From NCBI GenBank assembly GCA_022559985.1, contig JAFJTR010000005.1:372001-436000 (forward strand): a stretch of 64,000 bases of DNA. Direction: 5' to 3'. The translations under genes were made by a program, and so were the position numbers. Positions 20,116-31,297 of the stretch are shown piece by piece (within the stretch, counting starts at the first letter, position 1; each line of letters starts with the position of its first letter). A model generated the notes under the pieces. The model searched no databases. It worked only from the letters and a program-made list of their open reading frames with translations, and was not told the DNA's origin. This stretch comes from Parastagonospora avenae f. sp. tritici 18332-5 (lineage: Eukaryota; Ascomycota; Dothideomycetes; Pleosporales; Phaeosphaeriaceae).

Positions 20116-20986
20116 GATTCGAATGGTTTGAGAGAGTTGACGGATCACCACAGGTTGAAGTAGAGTCTTTTATCATACTGCCGTGCGTTTGCTCCGGATA
20201 TCAGCTGTGCAATTACACAATTGATTGCGTTTCTCGTCTGCTCGTAGCAACCAACGCACATTGATTTCCACTTAGCAGCTTTCTTTGCTGTCACTTGCTT
20301 GCGAGCTATACAAGATCTATCACAACAAAGGCGTCGAAGCTACTTGTGGTTAACATTGCAAGGGGGCTATTTGCGCTACTAAATTCATGCAAGTTGGCAC
20401 AGCTGCTTTCGAGGGTAAGATTTATGATTTCTGTTCGTACCAATATTTGGAGTGATCGTACGAGTCACCTGATCATCACATGATCAGCCTCTGCACGCGA
20501 TTTAGGGGCTAGTGCAGGAGTATATAGTCTTCCCGTACGATAGCTTCAATCAATCAATCAATCTGCAACAACTCAAAGTTTGCAACTTGCTTCACACCGT
20601 ACAATTGTACTTGCTTTACCTAAGGTGAAGTTCTACCAACAATTTCAGACACTGCGCTGTCTTTGGTGTGAAAGTGTATGTAAAGTCTGATTATTGTAAC
20701 CGGAAGACTGAATTAGACACGCTGAGAATTCAGTGACCTCAACCTTTATCTGGACACTTGTGAAGCACTCATCGAAAGCATATTGTAGATAAAAACACTA
20801 AATGTACCTATGTAAGATGCAGGAAATAAAGTCTGAACAAAAAATAATAAAATGCAAATCACATAATTCAACGTCCACAGCTGCGAACACTTCCTCCTCT
20901 CGCCACGTTCTTTGAACAACTCGATGGGTTTGCATTTCTCAAAAATTCTACTTTTCTGCAGCCTCATCGAGGCTCTTGACGACCTA
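20116..20986. other. Intergenic upstream of gene B, with a short TCAA repeat
   Basis: About 0.9 kb between gene B and the kinase remnant. A (TCAA)n run of about four units lies near 20545-20563. No gene is supported; open frames are short. Confidence 0.45.
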
Positions 20987-21340
20987 TCAAGCCGTGAGTA
21001 GCTTTTCTGGATTGAATAACAGCATTTTACGTATGATCCCCATTGCATCTCTGGGGACAGCGTTCCCATTCGGTACACACCAACCCTCCTCCATGTCATC
21101 GTCGACCTTGTCTTGAAATTCTTCCAGTTCAGCCCAACCTTGCTCGAAGCAAATGAGAAATTCGACAAAGATACATCCCAAAGACCACACGTCATGCAAA
21201 TTGTATCATAGTCAGCCGGAAGGATGTATCGCATATTTTCCCCTTCAAAGCTGGTCTCGGTCATCAGCCGATTAATACTTTCATGCTGCTGATTCTTGAA
21301 AGCCGTAGGGTTGAGCATAAGTGTTTCCATAGCCCGGCAG
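20987..21340 (-). pseudogene. Kinase C-lobe remnant
   Basis: Fragment of a protein kinase related to gene C immediately upstream. One frame reads FKNQQHESINRLM and GENMRYILPADYDTI, resembling the activation segment and P+1 region; at about 21193 the frame shifts by one base at a short T run into HDVWSLGCIFVEFLICFEQG, the helix-F region, then continues to a stop at 20987-20989. Gene C has HDVWSLGCVFLDVLIWCRGG at the same place. No glycine loop or catalytic loop is found upstream, so this is a truncated duplicate rather than a gene with an unusual intron. Confidence 0.72.
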
Positions 21341-21695
21341 TACCTGGAACACTGAAATGACAGCAAGGTGAAGTAACGCCATCATCTACCATGCAGACAG
21401 AGATTCTAAATACAACCATCACACACTTGTGGTTACTGCTCAGCTTGTGTACACACCATGAGATAAAACAAGCACGGTCAGCATCAATCACCCTCACGGC
21501 TGCCATGAGAGAGCATACGTGAAGATATGTAAGAAATGATTATTGAAGTGAAACGAGAGTACTTAGCTATGTTGGGAGTAACGACCAAAACGCAAAGAAA
21601 AGACATTCGCAACCTACCGCTTCAAGCTTCGCCTTAGCAATAGCTTGAAGATAGCCCTGGACCCTCTTCAGTTCTCAGAATTGTCCGTTTCAGCT

Positions 21696-23108
21696 CTATG
21701 ACGGCCAATCGCTTACCACGTCAGCCATTTTCGTGCGCGAGCTAGGATCACATTCAAGCATCTTCGCCACGGGGTTTCCCAAACCTCTCACGCTGCTGTC
21801 GTGGTCGCTGATGAGACGATTAATATGTTCTTGGACGCAGTCAAGGACTCTGACTGGCGGGCCGCGCTCGAAATACCCTCTAGTCTTCTTACCTTCCCTC
21901 TCGCTTCGGAATTTTCCAAGCTTTTTCCAACCACCGCGGCACCAGATTAGCACATCGAGAAAGACGCAGCCCAGGGACCAGACATCATGTGGGCGAGATG
22001 TCACTGCTCCAGCTGCATTGTACTCTGGTGGGTTATATGGCGGATTGCCCATTCTCTTCGAGCAATGACTTCCAGCGCTCGACTTCGGCTGATCGGACTT
22101 CTCGGGATCCATTGCCTCAGCACAACCCCAATCCATGATCTTAAGACGGTCTGGTTGTCCTTCTTCCCCTGTGACCATCACGATGTTTTCCGGCTTGATG
22201 TCGTGGTGAAAAGCATTATGCTCAGGTATGTCGTTGTGAATGAAGCTCATGGCTTCGGCGAGACCACGTAATTCTCCCATAACCCACTCCAATGTGGGTC
22301 CGGGTTCCTTGCAAGGCATCACAGAGAATCGTTCTTCCATGTAGTCATTCAGGTTGCAATCTCCGAGTTCGGAGAACAAGAACGTTTCGCCTGCGCTTCT
22401 ATAACCGCCGTAGAAATTCAGTATGTTCGCATGCGCAGTGCTGTGACTCATTAGTAGCTCCAGAAATCTACGTTCATGGCTTGCCTGCGTCTCGTTCTTG
22501 ATGACCTTGAGAGCAAGGTCGTTAGAGAAACGCTTGTTTGATCCGGTGCCGTTCATAAAGTTGTGCTGCTGTCCATTCACCCTGGCTCTGTAGACTGTAG
22601 CATTCGCACCACTTCCCAGCTTGCCCCGGCGGTCAACGAGTGTGTTTGCTGCCGGATCAACAACCGTTTGGAAAGATCCAAACTTGAAGAAAGGAACCCT
22701 GAATATGAGCTGATGATTGAGAAGGACGCGGAGTATGTTTTGCAAAGCCGTGGTGGAAGCACTCGCTGCGTCGAACGGACATGTATCGTCGTCGTATTTA
22801 TCCAAGACCTGGCCCAGATTAGACATTGGGACACTGTTCCACAAAGCCATGGTAAACAGTCTGGAACCATTTTTCAAGATAGTGTCCCTGAGGTCGCCGC
22901 GGTTGAGTGCCATAGTCGATGGATCGAAACGGAGCACATGGTCAATGATACTTTTGTGAGCGATTATTTCAAAGGTTTCGTATGGTAGGAAGTCTGTCTG
23001 TCTGCCATTAAAGACGGTTTGGATCCTTTGAGAACTGATGAAATTGACAAGCTTGTCGTTCCTGAACGTCCCCGTGTCCTGAGAAAGGCTTGAGAGAAGC
23101 GCTTGCAT
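21696..23108 (-). CDS. Kinase-fold protein C of tandem family
   Basis: 470 residues as a single open frame. An N-terminal region of about 165 residues (with FLPYETFEIIAHKSIIDHVL) precedes a kinase domain: loop LGSGANATVYRA, lysine in LALKVI, catalytic loop FHHDIKPENIVM (HRD to HHD, Asp, Lys and Asn kept), DWG in place of DFG (LKIMDWGCAEA), YNPPEYN for APE, and HDVWSLGCVFLDVLIW. Catalytic residues are present, so this is the member most likely active. The frame ends at 21696-21698, but a good donor (GTAAGCG, about 21715) and an acceptor near 21653 would instead join a short further exon reading GYLQAIAKAKLEA; the true C-terminus is therefore open. Function unknown; the family has no obvious operonic partner. 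Confidence 0.82.
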   Translation of the reverse strand: MQALLSSLSQDTGTFRNDKLVNFISSQRIQTVFNGRQTDFLPYETFEIIAHKSIIDHVLRFDPSTMALNRGDLRDTILKNGSRLFTMALWNSVPMSNLGQVLDKYDDDTCPFDAASASTTALQNILRVLLNHQLIFRVPFFKFGSFQTVVDPAANTLVDRRGKLGSGANATVYRARVNGQQHNFMNGTGSNKRFSNDLALKVIKNETQASHERRFLELLMSHSTAHANILNFYGGYRSAGETFLFSELGDCNLNDYMEERFSVMPCKEPGPTLEWVMGELRGLAEAMSFIHNDIPEHNAFHHDIKPENIVMVTGEEGQPDRLKIMDWGCAEAMDPEKSDQPKSSAGSHCSKRMGNPPYNPPEYNAAGAVTSRPHDVWSLGCVFLDVLIWCRGGWKKLGKFRSEREGKKTRGYFERGPPVRVLDCVQEHINRLISDHDSSVRGLGNPVAKMLECDPSSRTKMADVVSDWPS

Positions 23109-23426
23109 TGTAGACTGTGAAATGATTCTGCCGACTACGAATGCTTGTGATGATGCTACGAAATGATACCAGTGCCTCCACGATACTCTAAAACCCAGAG
23201 TTTCCGAAACGTTATTTTCCTACAATGAGCCACGCGATCCAAGAACAATCGTCCGTCATCACCGTGGTCATGGCAGCCTCCAACAGCAAATACACGAGGG
23301 CACTAGCAAACCCTATGAGACCCATATCAGTGGCTTCAGTAGATCAAGAAAGCACCCTCTATGACTACGGGGCATTTGCCTACCGCATCACGACCTCTGA
23401 AAGACTGCTTGCTCGCCCCGTCTGCA

Positions 23427-25442
23427 TCAGCGTGGCAGCTCACGCCTCCTTCTCAGCAAACCCATCATCTTCACGCGCTCCCTGAAGCTCACAGCTCGGT
23501 CCTCCCTTGTCCAAACAAACATCTGCAATATCGAGCTGAAATTGGACCAAGTGTACCAAACCATGATCGTGAACAGTGTTAGTGGAACAGACACAGCAAA
23601 GAACAACCAGGCGTTCTCCATGTACTCGATAGTATGGCCGCCGCTGGGGAGATCTTTCTTGTCAACAAATTGTGTTGAGTAGAAGCTCTACGTTGGGGTA
23701 AGTATTGGTACGGTTGGATTAATGTGGGACTTACTGATACAACTGTGCAAGGGAGGTAGATCAACGTGATGATCGTCAGGATGCGGACGCTTGTTGATTC
23801 ATGGCTGTTCTTCTCCGCCAACCTGCGCATGATGGTGTTCTCTTCCTGGGCCTGAGTTTCGAGATTCTGGAGGGCAATCATTTGCTGGTCGAGATTGTGG
23901 CCAGTCTGTCGTTCGAGGAGAGAAGATATCTAGTAGATCATTAGGTCAAGGCACTGCAACAGCTTCTTGCGTATGACTTACGAGAGCTCGAGTGTTCTGA
24001 GCCTTTGCTAGAAGAGCTTCGGCTTTCTTGCGTGTATAGACCACTTCTCTCTGCTTCTCTTTGAGCGTGTGGAGCATCGTGTTAAAATCTTTGTCTTTTG
24101 TCGCGGGCGACAACTTAGTCTCGTGCGCATGGCTGCGCAAGCGTTGCTCAGTTTCGACGAAGGTCTCAAGGGTGTCGAGAGTGGAATCAAGACACAAGAT
24201 CACGTCGCATAATTTATCCTCAACTCCCTTTAAGTTCTGATAGTCCTTCACGTCGATAGTGACAAATCCCTGTGAACCTCCTTCTTTGCCTATCTTCACC
24301 ACTACAGACGAACCTGACTAGCATATGGTCAGCAGGTTAAGCTAGAAGTGATACAAACGTCAGCTCACTATGACCGATATTCTCTCGGCGAGGTCCACCA
24401 GATAGGGGCGCCAAGAGGCGATGGCAGTGTCCAGGAAGATGAGATGCAGCTCGAAAGGGTGCGCATTGTTGAGGTCTCCCACATGCTCAACATAGCCATC
24501 GAGGCTCGCATCAGTTCGCTGCGTTGCACCCATGAGAAACCAAGTGGAACATCTTTGTTCCGGGGTGGGATTGTACTTGTGGTAAATCACAAATTGACGC
24601 AAAGACCATGGCTCTTTACCTTTCCGATTAGTGAACTCGATATAGCGAACAATGTATGCACATTCTGTGGGTATGTTAGACCAGATTTCATGATCGCGTA
24701 AAGACAGACCATATGACTTATCAGATGTCAATCTGAATCGTATTGGCAGTGGTCCGATCTCCGCATCTCGCATTCTCCAGCGAAAATTGATGAGATATTC
24801 CGTGAGTTTTGGAAAAGCCTCGACCTCAGTCAGAAGAGTACGGAAGACTTCCTTCGTTATTTTGAGTCGGCTGTATGAGTGTCTTTGCCGGATGTAGCTA
24901 CAAGAGTCAATGCAATTCACAACGAGACAAACAATGGTCGTACAACACTCTGAATTCCGATCGCGTTGCCTGATCATGCTGTTAATGACTACCCAAGGGA
25001 TTGTGAAGTTACCTAGGTAGCTTACGCGAATGATGCTTTGCAACTTTGGGACATCTAGATCTACCATGTTCCATTGCAGCGGATTTTCATCCTTCGGCGG
25101 ATCATCAGACTCAAATCCAGTTTCGCTCCGCATTCGGATGCTCGTATTTTCTGCCGGGTAGATGTCCGCCTCTTGGTCGCCATGTTGTTCATCCAGTCGT
25201 ACGACAACCGCATCAGCTGTGGTCACAGCTTGCGACGTAATGTCGTTATCTTCAGAGGCCTGGAGGATTTCGCTGTACTTTCGATAACAGTCCAGCTGAC
25301 GTTTCGTCAAACATCGCACCTCAATGTTCATATCGCTCTCCTCTTTCTCGAAGATGAGCCCCGCATTGCGTTCGTAAAACTCCTGGGCGGCGGATGAGCT
25401 GTGAAAGTGCAGGGTGTCTTCGAAGTGCGTTGTTGCCGTCAT
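23427..25442 (-). CDS. CorA-like transporter-domain membrane protein
   Basis: Fungal CorA-like protein with a long cytosolic N-terminal part, a coiled-coil stalk and two C-terminal membrane helices. Start ATG 25440-25442 (MTATTHFEDTLHFHSSS). Exon 1 carries IEFTNRKGKEPWSLRQFVIY and LIFLDTAIASWRPYLVDLAE, patterns I associate with this family. Later exons give a coiled coil (TLETFVETEQRLRSH, LKEKQREVVYTRKKAEALLA, LLERQTGHNLDQQMIALQNL), a helix VRILTIITLIYLPCTVVSS and a second helix AWLFFAVSVPLTLFTIMVW. The latter are joined by introns with good ends near 24318-24368, 23931-23981 and 23688-23734. The classic CorA GMN motif is not visible, so metal transport is uncertain. The first exon may hide two more introns around 24900-25025. 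It lies beside the kinase cluster. Confidence 0.72.
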
Positions 25443-25809
25443 TTTTCTTCTTCCAAGAACATGTGTGGAGGCTTGCGAAGTTCGAGAGTGCGAAGATGGC
25501 AAGTTTTCAGGAGGCTGAGCATCGTTACACAACCTGCCTTGGTTGACCGGTGATCATCTGATGACAAGGATAGCATCATCTATCCACCTCAAGACTCAGA
25601 AGATGCTTGAGAGCACAGTGCTATATAAGCATAATAGAATCGTTGTCGCGGCATGCACGACGCTGAAGGAGATTTGATACGCTGCAGTGTTGTGCTCATC
25701 GGGTAGCTGCACCTGTGTCGCGTACGTAGCAAGCCTCTCATCCTTTCGGAAACAAGATGGAATAGCACAAACTGTGTATGATCTGAATTCAAATGTTATT
25801 GATACCTCT

Positions 25810-26179
25810 ATGAGCGCCCAGAAGATCTCGCTGTTCATCAATACCTCCTCCACAAGTGCCCACACAATTCCACACCCCAAACATCCAAACATGCGCCAAT
25901 CCACCGAAGGCTACCCCGGCTACCTCTGCGAATTCAAGCTCGAAGCAATGTGCAAGAAGAAGTTCCCAGCCGGAAACTACGAAATTGAGGTACATGCTCT
26001 GAATTGTCTTTTGCCCAAATCACGAGCTGATTTGCGCATAGTGTGAAAATGATGTCTGGGTCCTTGAAGTACCGGAGTTGCTTACTGAGGTAGTTGTTGG
26101 TTCCTGGGTATGAGAGCGAACTCAGAAGACTAATGAAATGATGTAGGATGAGCTGAGGGAGTGTGAGATGCCCAAGTGA
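25810..26179 (+). CDS. Small spliced gene, 86-residue protein of unknown function
   Basis: Three exons (25810-25989, 26042-26089, 26147-26179) of 60, 16 and 11 codons, all phase 0. Donors GTACAT and GTAGTT pair with TAG acceptors; the second intron contains a CTAAT branch-like site. The product starts MSAQKISLFINTSSTS and has a middle YLCEFKLEAMCKKKFPAGNY, ending in an acidic ECEMPK tail with four Cys. No signal peptide or membrane segment is seen. I do not recognise the family. Three exact in-frame junctions in a row make chance unlikely, but there is no domain support, so this remains a prediction. Confidence 0.55.
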
Positions 26180-27329
26180 AGAGCGTAGTGTAGGGTGAAA
26201 TGGGGACAGAGGGGAGGGGTATAAGTACCATTGTGTTGGAGATGAGTCGAGTCACTTAGAACTGAAGTTGTTACTCCAAAAGAAAAATACTCATAAAGAA
26301 TTCATGGCTCAGCCAATCACATATTGCTCTCCTACGCTATCCTAATAATGGCCATATGCTTATTAATAATGAAAGGCTCAAAGTTCCCAATAAATACTAA
26401 AGCCACCATCCAGCGCCTTTGCTGAAAGATGATCAAATGATGCCTTGCCAACCCCCAACAGCTCCTCATAAATTGAAAAAAGACGCAAGTAGCTGGAAAT
26501 CGGTCAAGAATGTTCTGAAAGCGCGGCCCACTCTCGTATTCGCTTAACGTTTTTCTTCTGCCGTTTGGTGTCCAGGCGGTACATGGAGTTATTGTGGTCG
26601 TTGGCTAGAGGTCGTAAGGTACCAGGATGTGCCTCTTACAGTCATGTTTCGCCGCGCTAGATCGTACCAATAGACCGTGCATTCCCTTTCGCTCTGAGAC
26701 AAACCGTGGCCGACTGGGAGAGTTGGGGACGTATCTAAGCAGTGCTCTTCATCCCGAGGCGTTCGGTCAAGGTACACAAACGACACACAACACACAAACT
26801 ATCCTCCACCCATCTAATCTCACAAACACCCAACACCGACACTTCAACCCATCCACTTTATCCGCATACTTGTTAAACCCTCTGATGAACAGCCACATGT
26901 CACGATACACACCAGGCTTTAGCGAAGACGTGCAATTCAGCACGTCCCCATCCCAAACACACACGACATGACACCACATCACATCACCATCACTTTAAAT
27001 CCATCACTCCCATGATTCTTCATCTCACCCCAAACCCAAACTCCATCAATTCGCACAACCCACGATAGCCTTTCGATTGCATTCCATTCCACTTTATCCA
27101 CATCCTACACAAAGCCCTCCCTAAACGCCTATACATGTTTGCAATACAGACCCGTGCTCGAAACGTGCAAGAAAAAAGCGCCCAGCATAAGATTAGAAAT
27201 GCCTGACAAAGGATTCCATATACGAATCTCACTTAAGCCACTCCCAAGAACCGGTTTACTTTCTTCTTCTTGACAAGTTGTTTGATGTCGTCTTTTGTAC
27301 ATAACCGTCCCCCTTCTTTCCTTCCGCAT
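26180..27329. other. Intergenic, low-complexity C/A-rich stretch
   Basis: No supported gene. The stretch from about 26770 to 27110 is strongly C/A-rich on the plus strand (CACACAACACACAAAC-type), which leaves open frames on both strands by composition alone. It contains the 3' flank of the RSP5 gene. Confidence 0.45.
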
Positions 27330-30166
27330 TTACTCCTGTCCAAACCCGACCGTCTCCTCCACTGCAATGGTGAGTTTCTGATTAAGCGCCTCGAACGTCT
27401 TATACGGGGGTAAATCCAGACGATTGAAACTATCTCATCGTTAGTATCCATTCCACATCCGCTCAACACGATTTCGAATGCAACATACCAAGTGTGCGAC
27501 TTCGGCAACTGATTCGGCTCGCCGGCCTTCTCAATCGTAAACCGTCTGGGCCCGTCACTTCCCTGCAGATCCTTGAATCCATTGACGGGGATACGCGAAG
27601 TACCGGTTGCAAACTGTAACAAGCGTGATTTCTGCTCGGCGTCCCAGCTGCGGATGCATTTCCAGAAGTTTTGGATGACTTCGTCGTTTTCCGTGTAGCC
27701 ACGGTAGTCGGTGTGCTTTTTCCAGTCTTCGACGTCGATGTCGGCGATACCACCGATGAGCAGTTCGAGCTCGCGCTCGTCGAAGACGTTGACTAGGTCG
27801 GCAGGGATGAGCTCGTGGAAGCCGGCGATGAAGGCCTGGAACTGCTCTTCGACGCGCTTTTGAATCCGCCACTCGGTGATAAGCCTATAGAGATTAACAT
27901 GTCGATTGATCAATTCCGCAGGTGGCACTTACTCGACGTATTCGCCCTTGTTCTCGTTTGTGACTTCAATCTCCTCACCGCCTGGCTTCAACTCAATGCT
28001 GACAGTCTCACCAAAGCGCTCGTCATCTGTGGCAAAAGTCAACTCCAGGGCATCAGTGATGTCGTTGTTCCTGAAATTCGTCAGTCATATCTTTCTCCGG
28101 CCGCCACACAACTTACAGCATCCACTCCAAGTTCCTGTGGAAATCCGCATCCACACCCTCCATGTCCTGCAGCGAGACCTTTTTCCTGAGAATCATCTTG
28201 TAGAAAGCCCCAATGAAAAACGCGTCCAAAAAGCGGCGGTGGAAAATAGCCAGACCAACAACTCGTCCAATAAACTTGAAGTAGTTCAAATGCTCGGGAT
28301 TAATGCCGGAATGCGGGTTGATCTGCAGCGTGTAGTTGTCATGTGCAGAGTATTCGAACAAGCAGTAGAAGGGGTTAAACATCTCGTGGGAAAGCAGGAA
28401 GAAGAACTCTCGGGATAGACCTCCGTAATCCAGACCATCTTCACCATCAAACTTGATCATAAGGCGCTTCTTCAGATCCGCGGCGCTTTGCCGCATAACC
28501 TCGTGGTACGAGTCCTCGAAGATATGGGTTCGTCGCACCTTGACATGACACTGTCCACTAACTATGCGGAGTGCTGGTTGCGATCGGAAGTAGATCAACT
28601 TGCGGCGGAAATCACGCTTGTACTGGGGCACATTCTGGTCGAGCGAAGACGGTAATCTCGGGTCGTCCCATGTGGTGGTCTTCGTGTTGTGGTCGACGAA
28701 GTACACTCGTGCTGTGTTTGTAAGTCGCATTTCCCATCCTGACGGCAGTGGTCCGAGCTGGGATACAGGCTGCTGCTGGATTGTACTGCCATTTGCACTT
28801 TGGCCGCCATACATCCTAATGTACTGCTGTCGGCGGGGGTCGACCCATGTCGTTGTGCGCGTGTTATGGTCAACAAAGTAGGGCCGTCCTTCGGGAGTGT
28901 GTCTTTGCTCCCATCCTGACGGAAGTTCTCCTGTTCCAGCGGTGGTCGCCCCTGTAGCCATCATGCTCACTGCACTGGCAGACCCAGCCGCTGGGGGTGA
29001 TGGCTGACGGTCAGTGAGGGTGGGTGAATTAGCTCCAGTGCGGTCCTCCGGCAGCATACGGTTCTGATGCCGGGTGCGTTCCTGCTGGGTCTGGGCGGCC
29101 ATGGCATTCTGCGAGTCCGTCTGGCTGAATCCTGCGCCTGGCCGTATCCACGTCGTTTGCCTGGTGTTATGGTCGACGTAGTAAGTGCGGCCCAGGTGGT
29201 CCTCGCGCCTTTCCCAGCCGTTCGGTAGGCGCCCTCGGTCGTCCTCAAAGGCACTGTATGCGCCCCCGTTTGGCCGGTTCTGCGGCGGAGCTCCATTGGG
29301 CGCCGACATTGGGGGTGCAGCGGTCGACGGCACCGAGGTCGCGCTGAGGCGGTGGGCAGGAGGTTGCGCAGCAACGGGCGGGCGTGCCTGTCCGGGGAAG
29401 GCATCGGGATGTAGGTTTTGGGTCGACTGCTGCGGCGTCGAGGCACCGTTCACGGCAGGCCCACTCACGGACGGGTGCGGGGAGGCGGTGGGACGGGCGC
29501 CGTTGGCGGTGCCCTGGCTGATGGGGGTGGCCAGGTTAGTGGAGAGGTTAAGGATGAGCTTGCCATGTACGACCATGTTGTCGTTTGACTTTTTGAGGTC
29601 GCGTGTGAGCATCTCTGCGGTTCCGTTAGTCCTGTGCCTGACGTCGTCGTGCCGATCAGTGGACGACATACCGTCGCCGCCCGCGTCCAGGTCAATCACG
29701 GAGCCGATGCGGACGTTTATGACACCGAGAAAGCCCTGGTCCTTCTTCTTGAACTTCTTCTGGTCGAATATCTGGACGGCCAGCACGCTCTCCTCGTTGA
29801 CTCGCCTGTTCCGCGTGTTAGCCTATGTCGCTGCAGCACGGCGGGCCTCGCAGCAGTCCCATGACGTACATGTCGAAGCTCTCGTTCCAGTAGGGATTCA
29901 GCGTCTTCTTGATGACGCTTGTCGTGCGCGTCTGCTCGCCATTGATCGTGGCCACGGCGAAGGGGTCCGGGAATCCTGTGCGGCACCTGTAAGTGGCATG
30001 TCACGCAGTCTCACAGCTGCAGCACCTACGGAACACATCGCGCTTGTAGAGGCCGTCGGCGGCAATGACTATGCAGTGTCAGTCCCTCTCCTGAAGCTCA
30101 GAGCGGCGCATCGTCGCGGCAGGACGCACTGGTAATGCGCAAGTTGGGCTGTCCCGCGCCGTCCAT
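27330..30166 (-). CDS. RSP5: NEDD4-type HECT ubiquitin ligase RSP5/HulA
   Basis: E3 ubiquitin ligase with C2, three WW and HECT domains, acting on membrane cargo and other PPxY substrates. Start ATG 30164-30166 (MDGAGQPNLRIT). Small 5' exons spell the C2 domain: IIAADGLYKRDVF, FPDPFAVATINGEQTRTT and VIKKTLNPYWNESFDM, followed by LAVQIFDQKKFKKKDQGFLG. A Pro/Ala/Ser linker precedes WW domains LPNGWERREDHLGRTYYVDH, LPSGWEQRHTPEGRPYFVDH and LPSGWEMRLTNTARVYFVDH. HECT then runs through GGLSREFFFLLSHEMFNPFY to the catalytic Cys in LPKSHTCFNRLDLPPY. The Cys codon is split by the last intron (27430-27488), TG|T. The end is TVGFGQE, stop 27330-27332. Exons are in frame throughout. It is the best-conserved gene in this part. 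Confidence 0.96.
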
Positions 30167-31297
30167 GATGCGCAGATGGGCGGCCTGTATCCGGGCAGAC
30201 GCTGTGGTGGGGGAGGGGAGCGGAGGGGAGGGCGGGAGAGGTGCGGCTCTCAGAGCTCGCGGTGGTGTTGAGGACGTCTCACTCTGGGCGTGGCTGCTGG
30301 TTCCAAGGTTACGTCGGCGGTCCCAGGGCTGCTGCGGCGGGCGTGATGATCGAGGGCTTGGGTGGAGGAGGCAGTGCTTGCGAACCGTGCGCCCCGTTAC
30401 AAAGGCGGCGAGCGCTCTCTCGGGATGCTGGCCGACGAAAAAGGGCCGCCACTGGACGCTGCTGGGCCCTGCGCGATTATGCAATCCTGAGCAATCGCTG
30501 GAAATCCTTCTTCTCTTTCTGTTTCTTGCGGCCGCTGGAGCTGTTGACGCCTGCTGAGCTGCGCCTGCGGTTCTCGCTGCCTTGGCGCTTGCAGCTTGCC
30601 CCACCGAACGAATGCGACCTTGGCCCAACTGAAGGCCGGATCCGATATGCCTGGTGCTAAGAACTGAGCGTCACGGGAAGCTTGATCAGTACAGTCAACA
30701 TTTGAGCTGCCAGACATGTTGCCCAAAATAGCGTACGCGTGTTCCCATCATGCTCTGCCGACATATGCAATCGATGACGTCCCCTGCCCGTAACCACACC
30801 ACAAAGCCCTCGACGGAACATTTTATTCGCGCCTTGAAACGTCTTCCAATCTCTTCATGTTTCTCGCGCTCGTCTCATGCCCAGGTGTTACCCCTCTGCC
30901 AAGTCACATGATACTTAGGTAAGGTGTCGTAGGATATCATATCATCATCTCCAAAGCTTATGTCCTCTTGTCAGCTTCATCTTGCCACGACTTGCAACGC
31001 TAAGAGTTCCCACACCCCAATCTTCCGCATAATCCGCTGTATCCGACTTGGAGACATGTTCTCTGCATTTAATTGGGACATCGATTTTGGTCCAGCAAGA
31101 TAATTACGGATTGATGTCTTATCGCGTTTTCTCGATTATTGGACGAATTCAGGTATCTAGCACAGCCACATCTACACACGCAACCCCCATCGCACCCCAG
31201 TCAGGGGTAAGTCCTCCTCCATCATGTCAGATCTGTACACCCATAGCATTTTCAGTCCGCAATATTGACTTTTGTCTATGACCACCCCTCCGCTTCA
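30167..31297. other. RSP5 upstream region and 3' flank of ADCK1-like gene
   Basis: About 1.1 kb. It contains the RSP5 promoter and 5' leader. A long GC-rich open frame on the minus strand upstream of the RSP5 start (30167-30628) lies in a leader-like position and shows only low-complexity residues, so I do not call it coding. Confidence 0.45.

Noticed and set aside
20545..20563. TCAA repeat as a possible regulatory site or CRISPR-like array
   Set aside because: Only a short microsatellite; no spacers and not expected in a fungal genome.
26767..26982. Open frames in the C/A-rich stretch
   Set aside because: Composition bias alone keeps frames open here; translated products are low-complexity on both strands.
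29185..30135. Plus-strand open frame of 316 codons
   Set aside because: Antisense to the RSP5 linker and C2 exons, whose frame and splice sites are strongly supported.
30098..30628. Minus-strand frame extending upstream of the RSP5 start
   Set aside because: It reads into the first RSP5 intron in the wrong frame for the C2 domain; the residues are low-complexity. I treat it as leader sequence.
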